A stretch of DNA of 64,000 bases from Aeromonas veronii (GCF_040215105.1 NZ_CP157875.1:2843501-2907500); one strand, 5' to 3'; positions 1-12,392 are shown, counted from the stretch's first letter. Translations and numbers: made by a program. Notes: generated by a model not told the origin, from the letters alone.

Positions 1-807
1 GGGGATCAGCAGGCGATTGGCTTCCAGCTCCCCTTGCATCTCGTTCACCTGCCGCTCCAGCTTGATAAGCTCCACCTGAGGCACTATCCCCTCTTTCGCG
101 AGCGGACGGCTGATGTTGAGCTCCTGACGCGCCAGGTCGACGCTGCGGCTCACGGTGCGGATCTTGGCATTGAGCTCTATGGTTTCCTGTTCTTTCTGCT
201 CTATCTGCTGACCAAGGATATAAAGCTGGTTCTGCAGATTGTTGAGACGATCGTTCTGAACCGACTTCTCCCGGTTCGCATATTCGGCGAACACATTCTC
301 ATAGCCATCCGGGAAGACGATGGGCTGCTTGTCGATGACCACTTGCTCACGCCAGCCCAGATTCGGCTCATTCTTTACGATCACGCTCTTTATCTCTGCG
401 CGCAGACGGGCGATATCCCCCTTGAGGGTCACCAGCTCTTGCTCACGCTCCCGAAAATCCGACTTGAAGCGGGTGTCGTCGATGCGCAGCAAAGGCTCCC
501 CTTTTTCGACGATGTCCCCTTCCTTGACGAAGATCTCCTTGACGATCCCCCCTTCCAGGTTCTGGATGACCTGCAGCTGGCGAGACGGGATCACCTTGCC
601 TTGGCCCACGGTGACTTCATCGAGCTTCGCCCAGGCGGCCCAGACGATGGCACTCACGAAGAACAGGAAGCAGGCCCACAGCAGAACCCTGGCACGGGTC
701 GGCGTGGTCAGCAGGACGGCGGCGGCCCCGTCATCCACGAACTCCAGCTGTTCCGGGGAAGGCAGGACGGTGTCGGGGGCCGTTTTCTTGAACCAGTTGT
801 TAGCCAT
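1..807 (-). CDS. Type I secretion membrane-fusion protein, HlyD/LapC type (3' end outside window)
   Basis: This is the periplasmic adaptor that links the inner-membrane ABC exporter to an outer-membrane TolC-like channel. Reading starts at the ATG at 807 and stays open to the window edge, giving about 268 residues. The N-terminus is short and cytosolic, followed by one membrane segment around residues 41-59 and then a lipoyl/barrel segment (GKVIPSRQLQVIQNLEGGIV) typical of HlyD proteins. A long Glu/Gln/Arg-rich coiled coil follows. The start overlaps the end of the upstream ABC gene by 8 bp, so the two are translationally coupled. The C-terminal half is not in the window. The family call is secure; the substrate (an RTX adhesin in Lap-type systems) is an inference. 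Confidence 0.9.
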   Translation of the reverse strand, partial: MANNWFKKTAPDTVLPSPEQLEFVDDGAAAVLLTTPTRARVLLWACFLFFVSAIVWAAWAKLDEVTVGQGKVIPSRQLQVIQNLEGGIVKEIFVKEGDIVEKGEPLLRIDDTRFKSDFREREQELVTLKGDIARLRAEIKSVIVKNEPNLGWREQVVIDKQPIVFPDGYENVFAEYANREKSVQNDRLNNLQNQLYILGQQIEQKEQETIELNAKIRTVSRSVDLARQELNISRPLAKEGIVPQVELIKLERQVNEMQGELEANRLLIP

Positions 808-2944
808 GGGCCGTCTCCTGCACGCGTACCTTGCCTTCCTTCAATTGTTGCAATACCACCTCTTTGGGACCATCGGCCACTATCTGGCCCTGCTCCACCA
901 CGATCACCCGGGAAGCCACATCCAGCATGGAGGTCTTGTGGGTGATGAGGATCAGCGTGGTTTCGGGCCCGAGCCGCGCCAGTTCCTGCTTCACCAGCAT
1001 CTCGGACTGGTTGTCCATGTTGGAGGTCGGCTCGTCCATCACCAGGATGGGTGGATCATTGAGCAGGGAGCGAGCCAGCAAGATGGCCTGACGCTGGCCA
1101 CCGGAGAGCTGGCGTCCACCTTCACCTATCTGTCTGTCCAGCCCGTTGGGATCCCGGTTGGTGAAATTGGTCACCCCGGCGCGCTTGGCGGCGCGCATCA
1201 CCCGCGCATCATCCACCAGCGGGTTGCCGAGCATGATGTTGTCCCGCACCGAGCCAAAGAAGAGGGTCACGTCCTGGGGCACACAGCCGATATTGCGGCG
1301 GATGGCCGCCGGCGGCAGTTGATCCAGTTCAAAACCATCGAGCCTGACCGAGCCGTCGGTCGGACGATAGAGACCCATCAGCAGCTTCTCCAGCGTGGTC
1401 TTGCCCGCGCCAATACGGCCGATGATGGCCACCTTCTCGCCGGGTTCGATGCGCAGGGAGATGTTGTGCAGGGTGCTGCTCTCCATCCCCGGGTACTTGA
1501 AGGAGACATTCTCGAATTCGATGCGCCCCTGGATCACCGGATGGTGGATGTACTGCTTGCCTTCCTCCTGCTCCCCCGGGGTCATCATGATCTTCTCGAG
1601 GATCTCGAGGGCCGACTTGGCCTGGTTATAGCGCGTGGAGAGCACGGAGAGTTGCACCATGGGCGCGATGGCGCGACTCGACAGCATGACGGCGGCGATC
1701 ATGCCCCCCATGGTCACCAATCCTTCCGAGATCTGATAGACCCCGACGATAACCAGCCCCACGGTCACCACCTGCTGGATGTAACTCGCCAGTGATGACA
1801 TGGAGTTGGTAATACGGCGGGTCTGCACACCCCAGGTGGAGATATGGGATACCGCCTGCTCCCAGCGGTGCTGGAACAGGCTCTCGGCGCCGAAGATCTT
1901 CACGGTCTCAAGGCCTGAGATGCTCTCGATGAGGTTCGCGTTCTTCTGGGAGGCGAGACGGGAGCCTTCCTCAATGGACTGCTTGAGGGGCTCCTGAATA
2001 TAGAAGCTGTAGGCAACCAGGATCAGGATGGCGACGATGGGGACCACTACCATGACACCGGCGAAGATCCAGATGATGAACAGGAAGAAGATGGCAAAGG
2101 GCAGATCAATCAGGGTGGAGACGGTGGCGGAGGTAAAAAATTCCCGCACCGACTCGAACTCCTGCAGGTGTTTGGCAAAGGCCCCCGTCGAGGCGGGACG
2201 CGACTCCATCTTCATCCCCATCACCTTGGCGAAGATCTTGGCCGACAACAACACGTCCGATTTCTTGCCCGCGATATCGATGAAGTAACTGCGCAACTGG
2301 CGCATGACGAAGTCGAAGGTAAACACCACCATGGCCCCGACCGCCAGCACCCAGAGGGAGTCAAAGGCCAGGTTAGGCACAATCTTGTCGTAGACGTTCA
2401 TGGTGAACAGGGGGCTGGCCACCGCAAACAGGTTGATGAGGATGGAGGCGATCAGCACGTCCCGATAGATACCACGGGACTCGAACAGCGTGCTCCAGAA
2501 CCAGTGGCCATCCCGGGTCTCCAGGACCTTGGGGGAGCGCTCGTCAAACTTGAACTGCTTCTTGACGAAGAAGCATCGGCCATTGTATTCGTCACCGAGC
2601 TGGGCAACGCTCACCCACTGGGCGGCATCACCGGCCTGGGGAAAGATGACTTTGCCCTGGCTTCTGTCTTCACTCCATTCCAGCAGGATGCAAGCCCCGC
2701 CGTTGCGGGTCTGCAACACGCAGGGCAGCAGCAGAGAAGAGATGTTTTCGAGCGGCTGGATCACCTCACGGGCCGAGAGCCCTCCCCGCTCGGCAGCGCG
2801 GCTGAAGAGTGCGGTACTCAGACGGCCGGATACCAGCGGCAAGCCGTTGGTCAGGGCATCCTGGCTGTTGGGTACGCCATAAAAGCGGGTCAAGAAGACC
2901 AGGCATTCCAGTAGCTCATCAATACGGCTAGTTTCTGCTTGCAT
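800..2944 (-). CDS. Type I secretion ABC permease/ATPase (LapB/LssB-like)
   Basis: A 714-residue inner-membrane exporter. It has an N-terminal C39-peptidase-like domain (about 1-130), a six-helix membrane domain (about 160-440) and a C-terminal ATPase. Walker A is GRIGAGKTT at about 509, the ABC signature LSGGQ at about 613 and Walker B ILVMDEP at about 634. The C39-like domain lacks the catalytic Cys of bacteriocin exporters (that part reads FLTRFYGVPNSQDAL). It is therefore a degenerate CLD-type domain, as in RTX exporters that bind but do not cut substrate. The HlyD-like gene follows in an 8-bp overlap. By family knowledge the pair would export a large RTX protein or adhesin; no substrate gene lies in the window. 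Confidence 0.93.
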   Translation of the reverse strand: MQAETSRIDELLECLVFLTRFYGVPNSQDALTNGLPLVSGRLSTALFSRAAERGGLSAREVIQPLENISSLLLPCVLQTRNGGACILLEWSEDRSQGKVIFPQAGDAAQWVSVAQLGDEYNGRCFFVKKQFKFDERSPKVLETRDGHWFWSTLFESRGIYRDVLIASILINLFAVASPLFTMNVYDKIVPNLAFDSLWVLAVGAMVVFTFDFVMRQLRSYFIDIAGKKSDVLLSAKIFAKVMGMKMESRPASTGAFAKHLQEFESVREFFTSATVSTLIDLPFAIFFLFIIWIFAGVMVVVPIVAILILVAYSFYIQEPLKQSIEEGSRLASQKNANLIESISGLETVKIFGAESLFQHRWEQAVSHISTWGVQTRRITNSMSSLASYIQQVVTVGLVIVGVYQISEGLVTMGGMIAAVMLSSRAIAPMVQLSVLSTRYNQAKSALEILEKIMMTPGEQEEGKQYIHHPVIQGRIEFENVSFKYPGMESSTLHNISLRIEPGEKVAIIGRIGAGKTTLEKLLMGLYRPTDGSVRLDGFELDQLPPAAIRRNIGCVPQDVTLFFGSVRDNIMLGNPLVDDARVMRAAKRAGVTNFTNRDPNGLDRQIGEGGRQLSGGQRQAILLARSLLNDPPILVMDEPTSNMDNQSEMLVKQELARLGPETTLILITHKTSMLDVASRVIVVEQGQIVADGPKEVVLQQLKEGKVRVQETAHG

Positions 2945-3295
2945 AGCATCCCGTTAAATATGATTTCAAACGGTTGTCGCGGGAGTGTCGCCACCCGAGG
3001 CGGCGGGGATCGGCAAAAGACATCATGTACAGACCCCGGGATCGACAACCTGATTAGCGCACGGTGACAGGACTTTCCATGACGCGCCTCACTCCCTCAT
3101 CTGGCCCCGGATATGAAACCCGGATGGCGTGAGGTGGCGGCCCGAATACCGACGCGTCCTGTCCGATTCGTAAACACTACAAGCTTATTGATAACAATGT
3201 ATTTTTCAAGCCGACCATGATAACAAGGCGACTTGAATGAAACTATACCGCAAAGACTGAATTTCTTCTAATAAGCCCCTGTTTTTTTGATGAAA
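2945..3295. other. Intergenic region between the exporter operon and yhcC
   Basis: About 350 bp without a credible gene on either strand. The half nearest 3160-3290 turns AT-rich. The promoter of the minus-strand exporter operon should lie just above 2944, but no clear -35/-10 pair stands out. Confidence 0.5.
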
Positions 3296-4240
3296 TTAGA
3301 GTGACTGCTCATTAGTGCCCAGCAGGGAGAAGGGTCGACCCAGGCTGGCCCCCTGGGGGCCCATGCGACTCAGTTCCGCCGCGATATCGGCCATGGCCGT
3401 CCAGCGATTCTCGCACCAGGCAGGCGCCAGCAGGGTCGGGCGGCGGGCCGATGCCGAGATGCGGTGGTACACCACCTCGGGAGGAGTGTGCTGGATCATG
3501 GCCACCGCTGCCGCAACATACTCCTCCAGGGTCGGAACCACGAGACGCCCTGCTTGCCAGGCCTTGCCAAGGGAGCTCCCCTCCACCACGTGCAGCGGAT
3601 GCAGTTTGATCCCTTCCACCCCGGTCTCGACGATGCGGTGCAGAGTCCCCAGGCTGTCCATGGCCGCCTCCCCCGGCAGACCGACGATGAGGTGGGCACA
3701 CACTTTAATGCCTCTGGCATGGGCGCGGCGCACCGCATCTTCATAGGCGCCATAGCCATGACCCCGGTTAATCCGCTGCAGCGTCTTGTCATTGGCGCTC
3801 TGCAGCCCGAGCTCCAGCCACACCTCGTAGCCTCTCGCCTGATAGCCGGCCAGCAAGTCCAGCACCGCATCCGGCACACAGTCCGGGCGGGTGCCGACAC
3901 AGAGCCCCACCATGTCGCTCACCGACAACGCCTCTTCATACATGCGCTGCAGGTACTCCACCTCGGCGTAGGTACTGGTGTAGGCCTGAAAATAGGCGAG
4001 ATAACGCTTGGCGCGGGTCACCTCATCCCGCCTCGCCAGCAGTTGCTGCACGACGGAAAGCTGCTGGGCCGACTCGTCGGCAAAAGAGGAGACGTTACAG
4101 AAAGTGCAGCCGCCACGGCCAAGGGTGCCGTCCCGATTCGGGCAGGTAAAGGCACCGTGAATGGAGAGTTTATGGATCTTCTGGCCATGACGCTGCTTGA
4201 GATCCTGGCCGAATGTATTGATGAGTTCGTGTAACTGCAT
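3296..4240 (-). CDS. yhcC: YhcC-family radical SAM protein
   Basis: A 314-residue member of the TIGR01212/YhcC radical SAM family. Cysteines for the [4Fe-4S] cluster are at the N-terminus in CPNRDGTLGRGGCTFC, followed by the glycine-rich and (beta/alpha) barrel parts (for example HLIVGLPGE). I chose the ATG at 4240 (MQLHELINTFG) over an upstream in-frame start at 4264 because it matches the usual family N-terminus. The gene is divergent from gltB, the same neighbourhood as in Escherichia coli. Its exact reaction is not established from sequence. Confidence 0.9.
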   Translation of the reverse strand: MQLHELINTFGQDLKQRHGQKIHKLSIHGAFTCPNRDGTLGRGGCTFCNVSSFADESAQQLSVVQQLLARRDEVTRAKRYLAYFQAYTSTYAEVEYLQRMYEEALSVSDMVGLCVGTRPDCVPDAVLDLLAGYQARGYEVWLELGLQSANDKTLQRINRGHGYGAYEDAVRRAHARGIKVCAHLIVGLPGEAAMDSLGTLHRIVETGVEGIKLHPLHVVEGSSLGKAWQAGRLVVPTLEEYVAAAVAMIQHTPPEVVYHRISASARRPTLLAPAWCENRWTAMADIAAELSRMGPQGASLGRPFSLLGTNEQSL

Positions 4241-4852
4241 GACGCCTCCGTGATGAGGCGACATTGTAAGGGCTAGGTCCTTGGGAGGGAGTGAGCTGGA
4301 TCAAGCCTCTCTTTGGCCAGAAATCATATAAATATTCATCAATTCACGAATAAATATACACAACCATGCTATTCAGGGTACTTTTGGAAACCTTCTCTCT
4401 CCCGGCAAGGTTGCCAGCGGTAAACCGGGAGTGGCTATAAACAACTGTTAATCATGAATAATTTCCATATAGCCCGGCAATCTGTAAATGCAAGACACAG
4501 GATCCTGAAATGTGATCCCCGCCCTCCCCTGACGAGATGAATTGGTAAGATTACTACAGGAAACGGGCACGATGCAGTCAACCACCAAACCCACCATTGG
4601 CAGAGCAAAAAACCACTATTTAAATAAATATCAGATTAATATATAGGTTTAATCAGAATTACCCCCCCAATCCCGCATTTTGTTATGCCGATGTAACATT
4701 GCAAACAGCAGGGATGTCCAATTGACCTTGCCGAAAATTCCCATTAGTTTGGAGATTCGCCACCTCAGGCGGACGGAACCACAAGAGCCAATCGCAATTT
4801 ATGCAGTCTGTCGATGACAGAGCGATGGAAGGCCGAGCAAGGGAGAAATGCA
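4241..4852. promoter_or_regulatory. yhcC-gltB divergent regulatory region
   Basis: About 610 bp, strongly AT-rich between 4310 and 4700, separating divergent yhcC and gltB. In enterics the gltBD promoter is a large Lrp/ArgR-controlled region. Stretches at 4323-4340 and 4345-4362 loosely resemble ARG boxes, but with several mismatches each, so I do not call an operator. No small gene is convincing. Confidence 0.4.
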
Positions 4853-7800
4853 ATGTCACTATATGATCCAAAGCTGGAGAGGGATAACTGTGGCTTCGGC
4901 CTGTTGGCCCACATGGAAGGGGAAGCCAGCCACAAGCTTGTCCGTCTCGCGATGTCAGCCTTGGCTCGCATGCAGCACCGCGGCGGTATCTCCGCCGATG
5001 GCAAAACTGGCGATGGCTGCGGCCTGCTGCTGCAAAAACCGGACAGCTTCTATCGCGCTGTCGCCGAAGAGAAGGGATGGCACCTTGGCCGCAATTATGC
5101 GGTCGGCATGCTGTTCCTGAACCCGGATCCCGTCCTGGCCCAGGCCACTCGCGACATCATCGACGAGGAGCTTGAGAAAGAGACCTTGAGTCTGGTCGGT
5201 TGGCGCAAGGTGCCCATCGATACCAATGTACTCGGTCCCATCGCCAAGGCCTCACTGCCCAGCATCGAACAGGTCTTTGTCAACGCCCCCCCGGGCTGGG
5301 TCGACAAGGATCTCGAGCGCCGCCTCTATATCGTGCGCCGCCGCATCGAGAAGCGCATCAGCGACGACTACTTCTACGTGGTCAGTCTCTCCAACCTGGT
5401 CACCGTCTATAAAGGGCTGTGCATGCCGGTGGACTTGCCGCGCTTCTATCTGGATCTCGCCGACATCCGCATGCAGGCCGCCATCTGCGTGTTCCACCAG
5501 CGTTTCTCTACCAACACCAGCCCGCGCTGGCCGTTGGCACAGCCGTTCCGCTACCTGGCTCACAACGGCGAGATCAACACCATCGCCGGCAACCGCCAGT
5601 GGGCCAAGGCCCGCAGCTACAAGTTTGCCACTCCGCTCATTCCGGACTTGCAGGAAGCCGCCCCCTTCGTCAACACCACGGGCTCGGACTCCTCGAGCCT
5701 CGACAACATGCTGGATCTCTTCCTCGCCGGCGGCATGGACTTGTTCCGCGCCATGCGCCTGCTGATCCCGCCTGCGTGGCAGAAGCACCCGAACATGGAT
5801 GACGATCTGCGCGCCTTCTATGACTTCAACTCCATGCACATGGAGCCCTGGGATGGCCCGGCCGGCATCGTCATGACCGATGGCCGCTACGCCACCTGTG
5901 CCCTCGACCGCAACGGCCTGCGCCCGGCCCGCTACGTCATCACCAAGGACAAGTTCATCACCCTGGCCTCCGAAGTGGGCACCTGGGACTACACCCCGGA
6001 CGAGGTACTGGAGAAGGGCCGGGTCGGCCCGGGCGAGCTGTTCGTGGTGGATACCAGCAACGGCAAGATCTGGACCAGCTTCGAGATCGATGACGATCTC
6101 AAGAGCCGTCACACCTACAAGCAGTGGATGGACAAGCACTGCAAGCGCCTGGTGCCGTTCGAGCAGATGGACGACGCCAGCACCGGTGCCCGCGAGTTCC
6201 CGGACGATCGCCTCAAGACCTACCAGAAGCTGTTCGGCTACTCCTACGAGGAGCTGGATCAGGTGATCCGCGTGCTCGGCGAGAACGGCCAGGAGGCGGT
6301 GGGCTCCATGGGGGATGACACCCCCATGGCGGTGCTCTCCTCCAGCCAGCGCACCCTGTACGACTACTTTCGCCAGATGTTCGCCCAGGTGACCAACCCG
6401 CCCATCGATCCCCTGCGGGAAAACCACGTCATGTCGCTGGCCACCTGTATCGGCCGCGAGCAGAACGTGTTCAACGAGACCTTCGGCCACGCCCACCGGG
6501 TGCTGTTCCAGTCGCCGATCCTGCTCTACTCCGACTTCCACCAGCTGCTGGCCCTGGAAGGGGAGCACTACCGCCACGCGGTACTGAGCCTCAACTACCA
6601 GCCCGAAGAGGGGCTGCAGGCGGCCCTCGAGCGCCTCTGCCGTGAAGCCGCCGACGCGGCCCGCGCCGGCACAGTGCTCATCGTGCTGTCGGACAGAGAC
6701 ATCAGCCAGGACACCCTGCCCATCCCGGCCGCCATGGCGGTGGGGGCGGTGCAGCGCACCCTGGTGGACAACAATCTGCGCTGCGATGCGAACATTCTGG
6801 TGGAAACCGCCAGCGTACGCGACCCGCACCAGTTCGCCGTACTGCTGGGCTTCGGTGCAACCGCCATTTATCCTTATCTGGCTTACGAGACTCTGGCCAA
6901 ACAGGTCGAGGAAGGCGTGCTCAAGATGAGCCTGCGCCAGGCCATGCTCAACTACCGCAACGGCATCAACAAGGGCCTCTACAAGGTGATGTCCAAGATG
7001 GGCATCAGCACGGTGGCGAGCTACCGCTGCTCCCAGCTGTTCGAAGCCATCGGCCTCTCCAAGGCGGTGGTGGAGCTCTGCTTCCGCGGCGTATCGAGCC
7101 GCATCCAGGGCGCCGATTTTGCCGATATCCAGCAGGATCAGGTCAATCTGGCCCGCCAGGCCTGGCTCGGCCGCAAGCCGCTCACTCAGGGCGGCCTGCT
7201 CAAATTCGTCCACGGTGGCGAGTACCACACCTACAACCCGGACGTGGTGCAGACCCTGCAAGTGGCGGTGCGCTCCGGCAACTACGCCGACTACAAGGAG
7301 TACGCCCGTCTGGTCAACGAGCGCCCGGTGGCGACCCTGCGCGACCTCTTGTCCCTGAAAAAGGGCACGACGCCCATCGCTCTGGAAGAGGTGGAACCCG
7401 CGGCCAGGATGTTCCCGCGCTTCGACTCCGCCGCCATGTCCATCGGTGCCCTGGGCCCCGAGGCCCATGAGGCGCTCGCCATCGCCATGAACCGCCTCGG
7501 CGGTCAGAGCAACTCCGGTGAAGGCGGCGAAGATCCCAAGCGCTTCGGCACCGAGAAGAACTCCCGCATCAAGCAGGTGGCGTCGGGGCGCTTTGGCGTC
7601 ACTCCCCACTACCTTATGAACGCGGACGTGGTGCAGATCAAAGTCGCCCAGGGCGCCAAGCCCGGCGAAGGGGGGCAGCTGCCCGGTGACAAGGTGACAG
7701 CACAGATAGCCAAGCTGCGTTATTCCGTGCCCGGCGTGACCCTCATCTCCCCGCCGCCGCACCACGACATCTACTCCATCGAAGACTTGGCCCAGCTCAT

Positions 7801-9310
7801 CTTCGACATTAAGCAGATCAACCCCGACTGCCTGGTGTCGGTCAAGCTGGTGTCCGAGCCTGGCGTCGGCACCATCGCCTGCGGCGTGGCCAAGGCCTAC
7901 GCGGACTTCATCACCGTCTCCGGCTACGACGGCGGCACAGGTGCAAGCCCGCTGACCTCGGTCAAATACGCCGGATCCCCTTGGGAGCTGGGTCTGGCCG
8001 AGACCCAGCAGGCGCTGGTCGCCAACGGTCTGCGCCACAAGGTGCGTCTGCAGGTGGACGGTGGTCTCAAGACGGGTCTGGACATCATCAAGGCGGCCAT
8101 CCTCGGCGCCGAGAGCTTCGGTTTCGGTACCGGCCCCATGGTGGCGCTCGGTTGCAAATACCTGCGGATCTGTCACCTGAACAACTGCGCCACCGGCGTC
8201 GCGACCCAGGATGAGAAGCTGCGCCGGGAGCACTTCACCGGCCTGCCGGAGATGGTGATGAACTACTTCCAGTTCATCGCCGAGGAGACCCGCGAGCTGA
8301 TGGCAGAGCTTGGCGTCGCCCAGCTCACCGACCTCATCGGTCGCACCGACTTGCTCGAAGCCCTGCCCGGCCTCACCGCCCGCCAGTCCAAGCTGGACTT
8401 GTCCGGCGTGCTGGCAAGCCCGGTGGCACCGGCGGGTTCCAGCCTGTTCAGCCAGCAGCACAACCCCACCTTCGACAAGGGGCCGCTCAACCTCCAGATG
8501 GTTGAGGATCTGCTGGGCGCGGTAGAGAACATGAGCGGCGGCGAGTTCCGCTACGACATCCGCAACACCGACCGCTCCGTGGGGGCACGCCTGTCAGGGG
8601 AAATCGTCAAGCGTCACGGCAACCAGGGCATGGCGGCGGATCCGGTGCGGGTACACTTCAACGGCACCGCCGGCCAGAGCTTCGGCGTCTGGAACGCGGG
8701 CGGCCTCGAACTCATACTCACCGGGGATGCCAACGACTACGTGGGCAAGGGCATGACCGGCGGCAAGCTGGTGGTCAAACCCCACCTCGGCGTGGCCTTC
8801 AAATCCCACGAGGCGGCCATCATCGGCAACACCTGTCTCTATGGGGCCACCGGCGGCAAACTCTATGCGGCGGGAACCGCAGGGGAGCGTTTCGCGGTGC
8901 GCAACTCAGGCGCCCTGGCGGTAGTCGAGGGCATCGGTGACAACGGTTGTGAGTACATGACCGGCGGTATCGTGACCATTTTGGGCACCACCGGCGTCAA
9001 CTTCGCGGCCGGCATGACGGGCGGTTTCGCCTATGTGCTGGACGAGTGCGGCAACTTTGCCAAACGCACCAACCCCGAGCTGGTGGAACTGCTGGACGTG
9101 GCGGACCTCGCCATCCACCAGGAGCACCTGCGCGGCATCATCACGGCGCACCTCAACGAGACAGGCAGCTCACGCGCCGAGGAGATCCTGGCCAACTTCG
9201 ACTCCTATGTGCCCAAGTTCAGGCTGATCAAACCCAAGTCCAGCGACGTCAAGTCCCTGCTCGGTCACACCAGCCGTTCCAGTGCAGAACTCAGAATCCA
9301 GGCGCAATAA
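4853..9310 (+). CDS. gltB: Glutamate synthase [NADPH], large subunit
   Basis: A 1485-residue subunit that makes glutamate from glutamine and 2-oxoglutarate. The ATG at 4853 follows GGGAG and gives [18 protein letters not shown]. Cys13 is the expected N-terminal nucleophile after removal of a short propeptide, and starts further upstream would lengthen that propeptide. Domains in order: class II glutamine amidotransferase, central domain, FMN-binding synthase domain with the [3Fe-4S] cysteines in [12 protein letters not shown] (about 8150-8185), and the C-terminal GXGXG beta-helix with repeated glycine motifs. gltD follows 12 bp later. Confidence 0.98.
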   Translation: MSLYDPKLERDNCGFGLLAHMEGEASHKLVRLAMSALARMQHRGGISADGKTGDGCGLLLQKPDSFYRAVAEEKGWHLGRNYAVGMLFLNPDPVLAQATRDIIDEELEKETLSLVGWRKVPIDTNVLGPIAKASLPSIEQVFVNAPPGWVDKDLERRLYIVRRRIEKRISDDYFYVVSLSNLVTVYKGLCMPVDLPRFYLDLADIRMQAAICVFHQRFSTNTSPRWPLAQPFRYLAHNGEINTIAGNRQWAKARSYKFATPLIPDLQEAAPFVNTTGSDSSSLDNMLDLFLAGGMDLFRAMRLLIPPAWQKHPNMDDDLRAFYDFNSMHMEPWDGPAGIVMTDGRYATCALDRNGLRPARYVITKDKFITLASEVGTWDYTPDEVLEKGRVGPGELFVVDTSNGKIWTSFEIDDDLKSRHTYKQWMDKHCKRLVPFEQMDDASTGAREFPDDRLKTYQKLFGYSYEELDQVIRVLGENGQEAVGSMGDDTPMAVLSSSQRTLYDYFRQMFAQVTNPPIDPLRENHVMSLATCIGREQNVFNETFGHAHRVLFQSPILLYSDFHQLLALEGEHYRHAVLSLNYQPEEGLQAALERLCREAADAARAGTVLIVLSDRDISQDTLPIPAAMAVGAVQRTLVDNNLRCDANILVETASVRDPHQFAVLLGFGATAIYPYLAYETLAKQVEEGVLKMSLRQAMLNYRNGINKGLYKVMSKMGISTVASYRCSQLFEAIGLSKAVVELCFRGVSSRIQGADFADIQQDQVNLARQAWLGRKPLTQGGLLKFVHGGEYHTYNPDVVQTLQVAVRSGNYADYKEYARLVNERPVATLRDLLSLKKGTTPIALEEVEPAARMFPRFDSAAMSIGALGPEAHEALAIAMNRLGGQSNSGEGGEDPKRFGTEKNSRIKQVASGRFGVTPHYLMNADVVQIKVAQGAKPGEGGQLPGDKVTAQIAKLRYSVPGVTLISPPPHHDIYSIEDLAQLIFDIKQINPDCLVSVKLVSEPGVGTIACGVAKAYADFITVSGYDGGTGASPLTSVKYAGSPWELGLAETQQALVANGLRHKVRLQVDGGLKTGLDIIKAAILGAESFGFGTGPMVALGCKYLRICHLNNCATGVATQDEKLRREHFTGLPEMVMNYFQFIAEETRELMAELGVAQLTDLIGRTDLLEALPGLTARQSKLDLSGVLASPVAPAGSSLFSQQHNPTFDKGPLNLQMVEDLLGAVENMSGGEFRYDIRNTDRSVGARLSGEIVKRHGNQGMAADPVRVHFNGTAGQSFGVWNAGGLELILTGDANDYVGKGMTGGKLVVKPHLGVAFKSHEAAIIGNTCLYGATGGKLYAAGTAGERFAVRNSGALAVVEGIGDNGCEYMTGGIVTILGTTGVNFAAGMTGGFAYVLDECGNFAKRTNPELVELLDVADLAIHQEHLRGIITAHLNETGSSRAEEILANFDSYVPKFRLIKPKSSDVKSLLGHTSRSSAELRIQAQ

Positions 9311-10738
<1,428 letters not shown>

Positions 10739-10762
10739 GCGGCCGCTCGAAACCCCTACCCC

Positions 10763-10796
10763 AAAAACAGCCCCGCCATGCGGGGTTGTTTTTTAT
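10763..10796 (+). terminator. Rho-independent terminator of gltBD
   Basis: CCCCGC/GCGGGG stem with a short CAT loop followed by a T-run, just after the gltD stop. Confidence 0.9.
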
Positions 10797-10874
10797 ATGC
10801 GCCTCAGAGGAAGGATAAAGCGCAACAATCTGCTTCCAGTGCACCGTGGCCTAGCCAATCCATCTCTTGCATGG

Positions 10875-11333
10875 TCAATCCTCGGTGGGTGCTTGATCCC
10901 CCAGCAGATAGCGAGGGCCGCTTCCCTGGTGGGCTGCCCTATCCTCCGGGTTGTAGAGGGCGCAATGTTCCAGCGACAGACAGCCGCAACCGATGCAGGC
11001 GCCGAGCTTGCGTTTCATCAGTTGCAGGGTCTCGATACGCCGATCGAGCAACGCCTGCCACTGGCCGGCGATCCCATTCCAATCGTGGCGATCCGGTGTG
11101 CGGCCATCGGGCAGCCCGGCCAGGGCCTCGGCAATCTCCCCAAGGCTCAGTCCCACGCTCTGCGCCACCCGAATGAAGGCGATACGGCGCAGGGCATCCT
11201 GAGGGTAGAGCCGCCGCCCTCCCTCGCTGCGCACGCTGCCAAGCAAACCTTTTTCCTCGTAGAAACGCAGGGCGCTGGCATTGACCCCTGCGCGTTTGGC
11301 TATCTGGCCGATGGCCAGCCATTTGCGATCCAT
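10875..11333 (-). CDS. soxR: Redox-sensing transcriptional activator SoxR
   Basis: A 152-residue MerR-family regulator with an N-terminal winged helix (IGQIAKRAGVNASALRFYEE), a dimerisation helix and the [2Fe-2S] motif CIGCGCLSLEHC (Cys113, 116, 118, 124). The cluster is oxidised by redox-cycling compounds or superoxide and the protein then activates a promoter with an over-long spacer. The ATG at 11333 matches the family start; upstream in-frame starts run into the operator. It is divergent from a questin-oxidase-like gene and shares the control region with it. No soxS is next to it, which is usual outside enterics. Confidence 0.96.
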   Translation of the reverse strand: MDRKWLAIGQIAKRAGVNASALRFYEEKGLLGSVRSEGGRRLYPQDALRRIAFIRVAQSVGLSLGEIAEALAGLPDGRTPDRHDWNGIAGQWQALLDRRIETLQLMKRKLGACIGCGCLSLEHCALYNPEDRAAHQGSGPRYLLGDQAPTED

Positions 11334-11341
11334 CTTCGTCC

Positions 11342-11372
11342 TTGATCTCAAGTTAACTTGAACTTGCATAAT
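11342..11372 (+). promoter_or_regulatory. SoxR-controlled promoter (SoxR box, 19-bp spacer)
   Basis: The -35 element TTGATC (11342-11347) and -10 element CATAAT (11367-11372) are separated by exactly 19 bp, the unusual spacing of MerR/SoxR promoters. The spacer holds the palindrome TCAAGTTAACTTGA (11348-11361), identical in core to the enteric soxS operator. It points to the plus-strand gene starting at 11406. Confidence 0.9.
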
Positions 11373-11405
11373 CCTGTCTCCCCCGACAAAAGGAGTCAAA
11401 CGATT

Positions 11406-12392
11406 ATGGATAATCTCCATGCCCTGCTCGATGCCAACCAGGCCTTCGCCCTCAACGGCCGTGATACCACCAATCACTGCCCCATGGCGCTGCACGCCCT
11501 GCACGAGATGGGCGCGACCCCGCTGCAGTTGAGGCAATTTTTCAACCACTGGCAGCGCACCCATGCCCTGCCCGCTGGCTCGCCTGCACTGGGGGAAGAG
11601 GAACAGCAATTCGTGCAGCAACGCCAGCGGCTAGCCATTCGAATGGCCGGGGAAGGCTGGCTGCCCACCTTCGAAACCCTGCTGGAAGAAGGTCTCTCCC
11701 CCGCCGGTGGCGCCTTTCATCCACTTATTCGACTCGCTTGCGCCCTGGAGAACGACCATCTTGGCGAGCAGGCCGCGGCGCTGGCCGCCTGGCGCTGCAA
11801 GCCGCTGATATTGCCGGAGGGTGTGGGAGTGGCTTGCCGAGATATCTCCGCTCTGCTGGGGAGCCTGTCTGCGCAATGGGAGGGGTCACATTGGCCCAGT
11901 GAGTGGATCACCGCCCGTTTGCGTCAGGTAGCCGCGGATCCGCGTTGGCCGGACTCACTGCCGCGCACGCTGGATGACGATGGCGATATGCTGACGCAAC
12001 TGGCCGAAGCAGCCCTATCCCTCTATTGGCAGACCCGCAATTTCACCGTGCTTCATCTGGTGACCGGCAGCCGGGCCGCCGCCATCGTCGCTCGCCATCT
12101 GCCCGATGAGCTAAAAGGCCGCTGGCAGACTCTGGTGTGGCAGGCGGTGGCCGCAGCCTATATCACGGTCGGAGCACCGGCGCCGGGAATCCAACGCTGG
12201 CCGGACGTTGCAGGGCTGACTTGGGAGCAGGTGTTGCCGCTGGCGATCGCGAGCCGGGACGATCACGTGATCAAGCTGGTGCACTGCTGCTGGCGGGAGC
12301 AGGCGAGCACTCCTCACCCGTCCCGTTACCTGGCCGTGGCCGCCCGCGCGGTGGGACTGCTGGCAACTGAAGGTGAGCGGGTGGCCGGTTAA
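11406..12392 (+). CDS. Questin oxidase-like protein (DUF4243), probable SoxR target
   Basis: A 328-residue soluble protein resembling the questin oxidase/AflY family (PF14027, formerly DUF4243). It is helical, with family-like segments such as the N-terminal LLDANQAFALNGRDTTNHCP and the central LHLVTGSRA. Fungal members act in oxidation of anthraquinone-type polyketides; the bacterial role is not settled. The ATG at 11406 has a good AAAGGAG site (11388-11395). The gene sits directly under the SoxR promoter, so a job in handling quinones or other redox-active compounds is a reasonable inference. Its stop overlaps the stop of the convergent minus-strand gene by 4 bp. Confidence 0.75.
   Translation: MDNLHALLDANQAFALNGRDTTNHCPMALHALHEMGATPLQLRQFFNHWQRTHALPAGSPALGEEEQQFVQQRQRLAIRMAGEGWLPTFETLLEEGLSPAGGAFHPLIRLACALENDHLGEQAAALAAWRCKPLILPEGVGVACRDISALLGSLSAQWEGSHWPSEWITARLRQVAADPRWPDSLPRTLDDDGDMLTQLAEAALSLYWQTRNFTVLHLVTGSRAAAIVARHLPDELKGRWQTLVWQAVAAAYITVGAPAPGIQRWPDVAGLTWEQVLPLAIASRDDHVIKLVHCCWREQASTPHPSRYLAVAARAVGLLATEGERVAG

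Noticed and set aside
4323..4362. Pair of ARG boxes upstream of gltB
   Set aside because: Three to four mismatches each and 4-bp spacing; the region is AT-rich enough to give such matches by chance.
5252..8461. Very long open frame antisense to gltB
   Set aside because: It mirrors the third-position GC bias of gltB; its His/Gly/Asp-rich translation looks like no protein family and it has no ribosome site.
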